DNA of 14,166 nt from an uncultured Johnsonella sp. (GTDB lineage: Bacteria > Bacillota > Clostridia > Lachnospirales > Lachnospiraceae). The notes under the pieces are model-generated. The model saw only the letters and a program-made list of their open reading frames with translations. It was not told the DNA's origin and ran no database searches. The translations under genes and the position numbers were made by a program. Each line of letters begins with the position of its first letter. Within the stretch, counting starts at the first letter, position 1. The stretch lies in the NCBI GenBank assembly GCA_905373785.1, contig CAJPUK010000048.1:1-14166 (forward strand). The letters are read 5' to 3'. Shown here one piece after another: positions 14,143-14,166 of this stretch.

Positions 14143-14166
14143 ATAAATATCACTCTTATGGTATAT

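Overview
The window reads as chromosomal DNA of a low-GC Gram-positive anaerobe, most likely a clostridial (Lachnospiraceae-like) bacterium. This rests on the AT-rich intergenic DNA, the AGGAGG-type ribosome binding sites, the anaerobic sulfite reductase operon asrABC, and the style of the uvrB, queA and ThrE-type proteins. The genus is inference. Most genes are on the minus strand.

Layout. 70-414 (-): a HicB-type antitoxin with no HicA visible, and a palindromic operator in its promoter. 686-718: strong hairpin terminator. 765-2733 (-): operon of a membrane-anchored protein of unknown function followed by queA (queuosine tRNA modification). 2854-6087 (-): uvrB followed by a two-gene ThrE-type exporter (YjjP-like and YjjB-like), with a 1-base gap and an ATGA overlap. 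6203-6346: remnant of an IS200/IS605-type element, keeping two hairpins with identical loops and the C-terminal tail of TnpB. About 530 bases without a convincing gene follow. 6875-9184 (-): aconitase-family hydratase (YbhJ-like). 9332-9787 (+): GNAT acetyltransferase. The two are divergent across a structured, possibly operator-bearing promoter region. 10145-11056 (+): LysR-type regulator, flanked by two related palindromic elements (9797-10103 and about 11099-11210) that share 46 identical bases in opposite orientation. 11275-14082 (-): asrA-asrB-asrC, NADH-dependent six-electron reduction of sulfite to sulfide.

How it fits together. The housekeeping genes (queA, uvrB) and the asr operon are ordinary and intact. 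The unusual parts are the spaces between them. The foldback element family around the LysR gene supplies the whole region between the GNAT stop and the LysR ribosome binding site, so it probably shapes LysR expression and could allow inversion of the gene. The IS605 remnant sits directly upstream of uvrB and may still encode a guide-RNA-like scaffold without its protein. No CRISPR array, tRNA, rRNA or complete transposase gene was seen.
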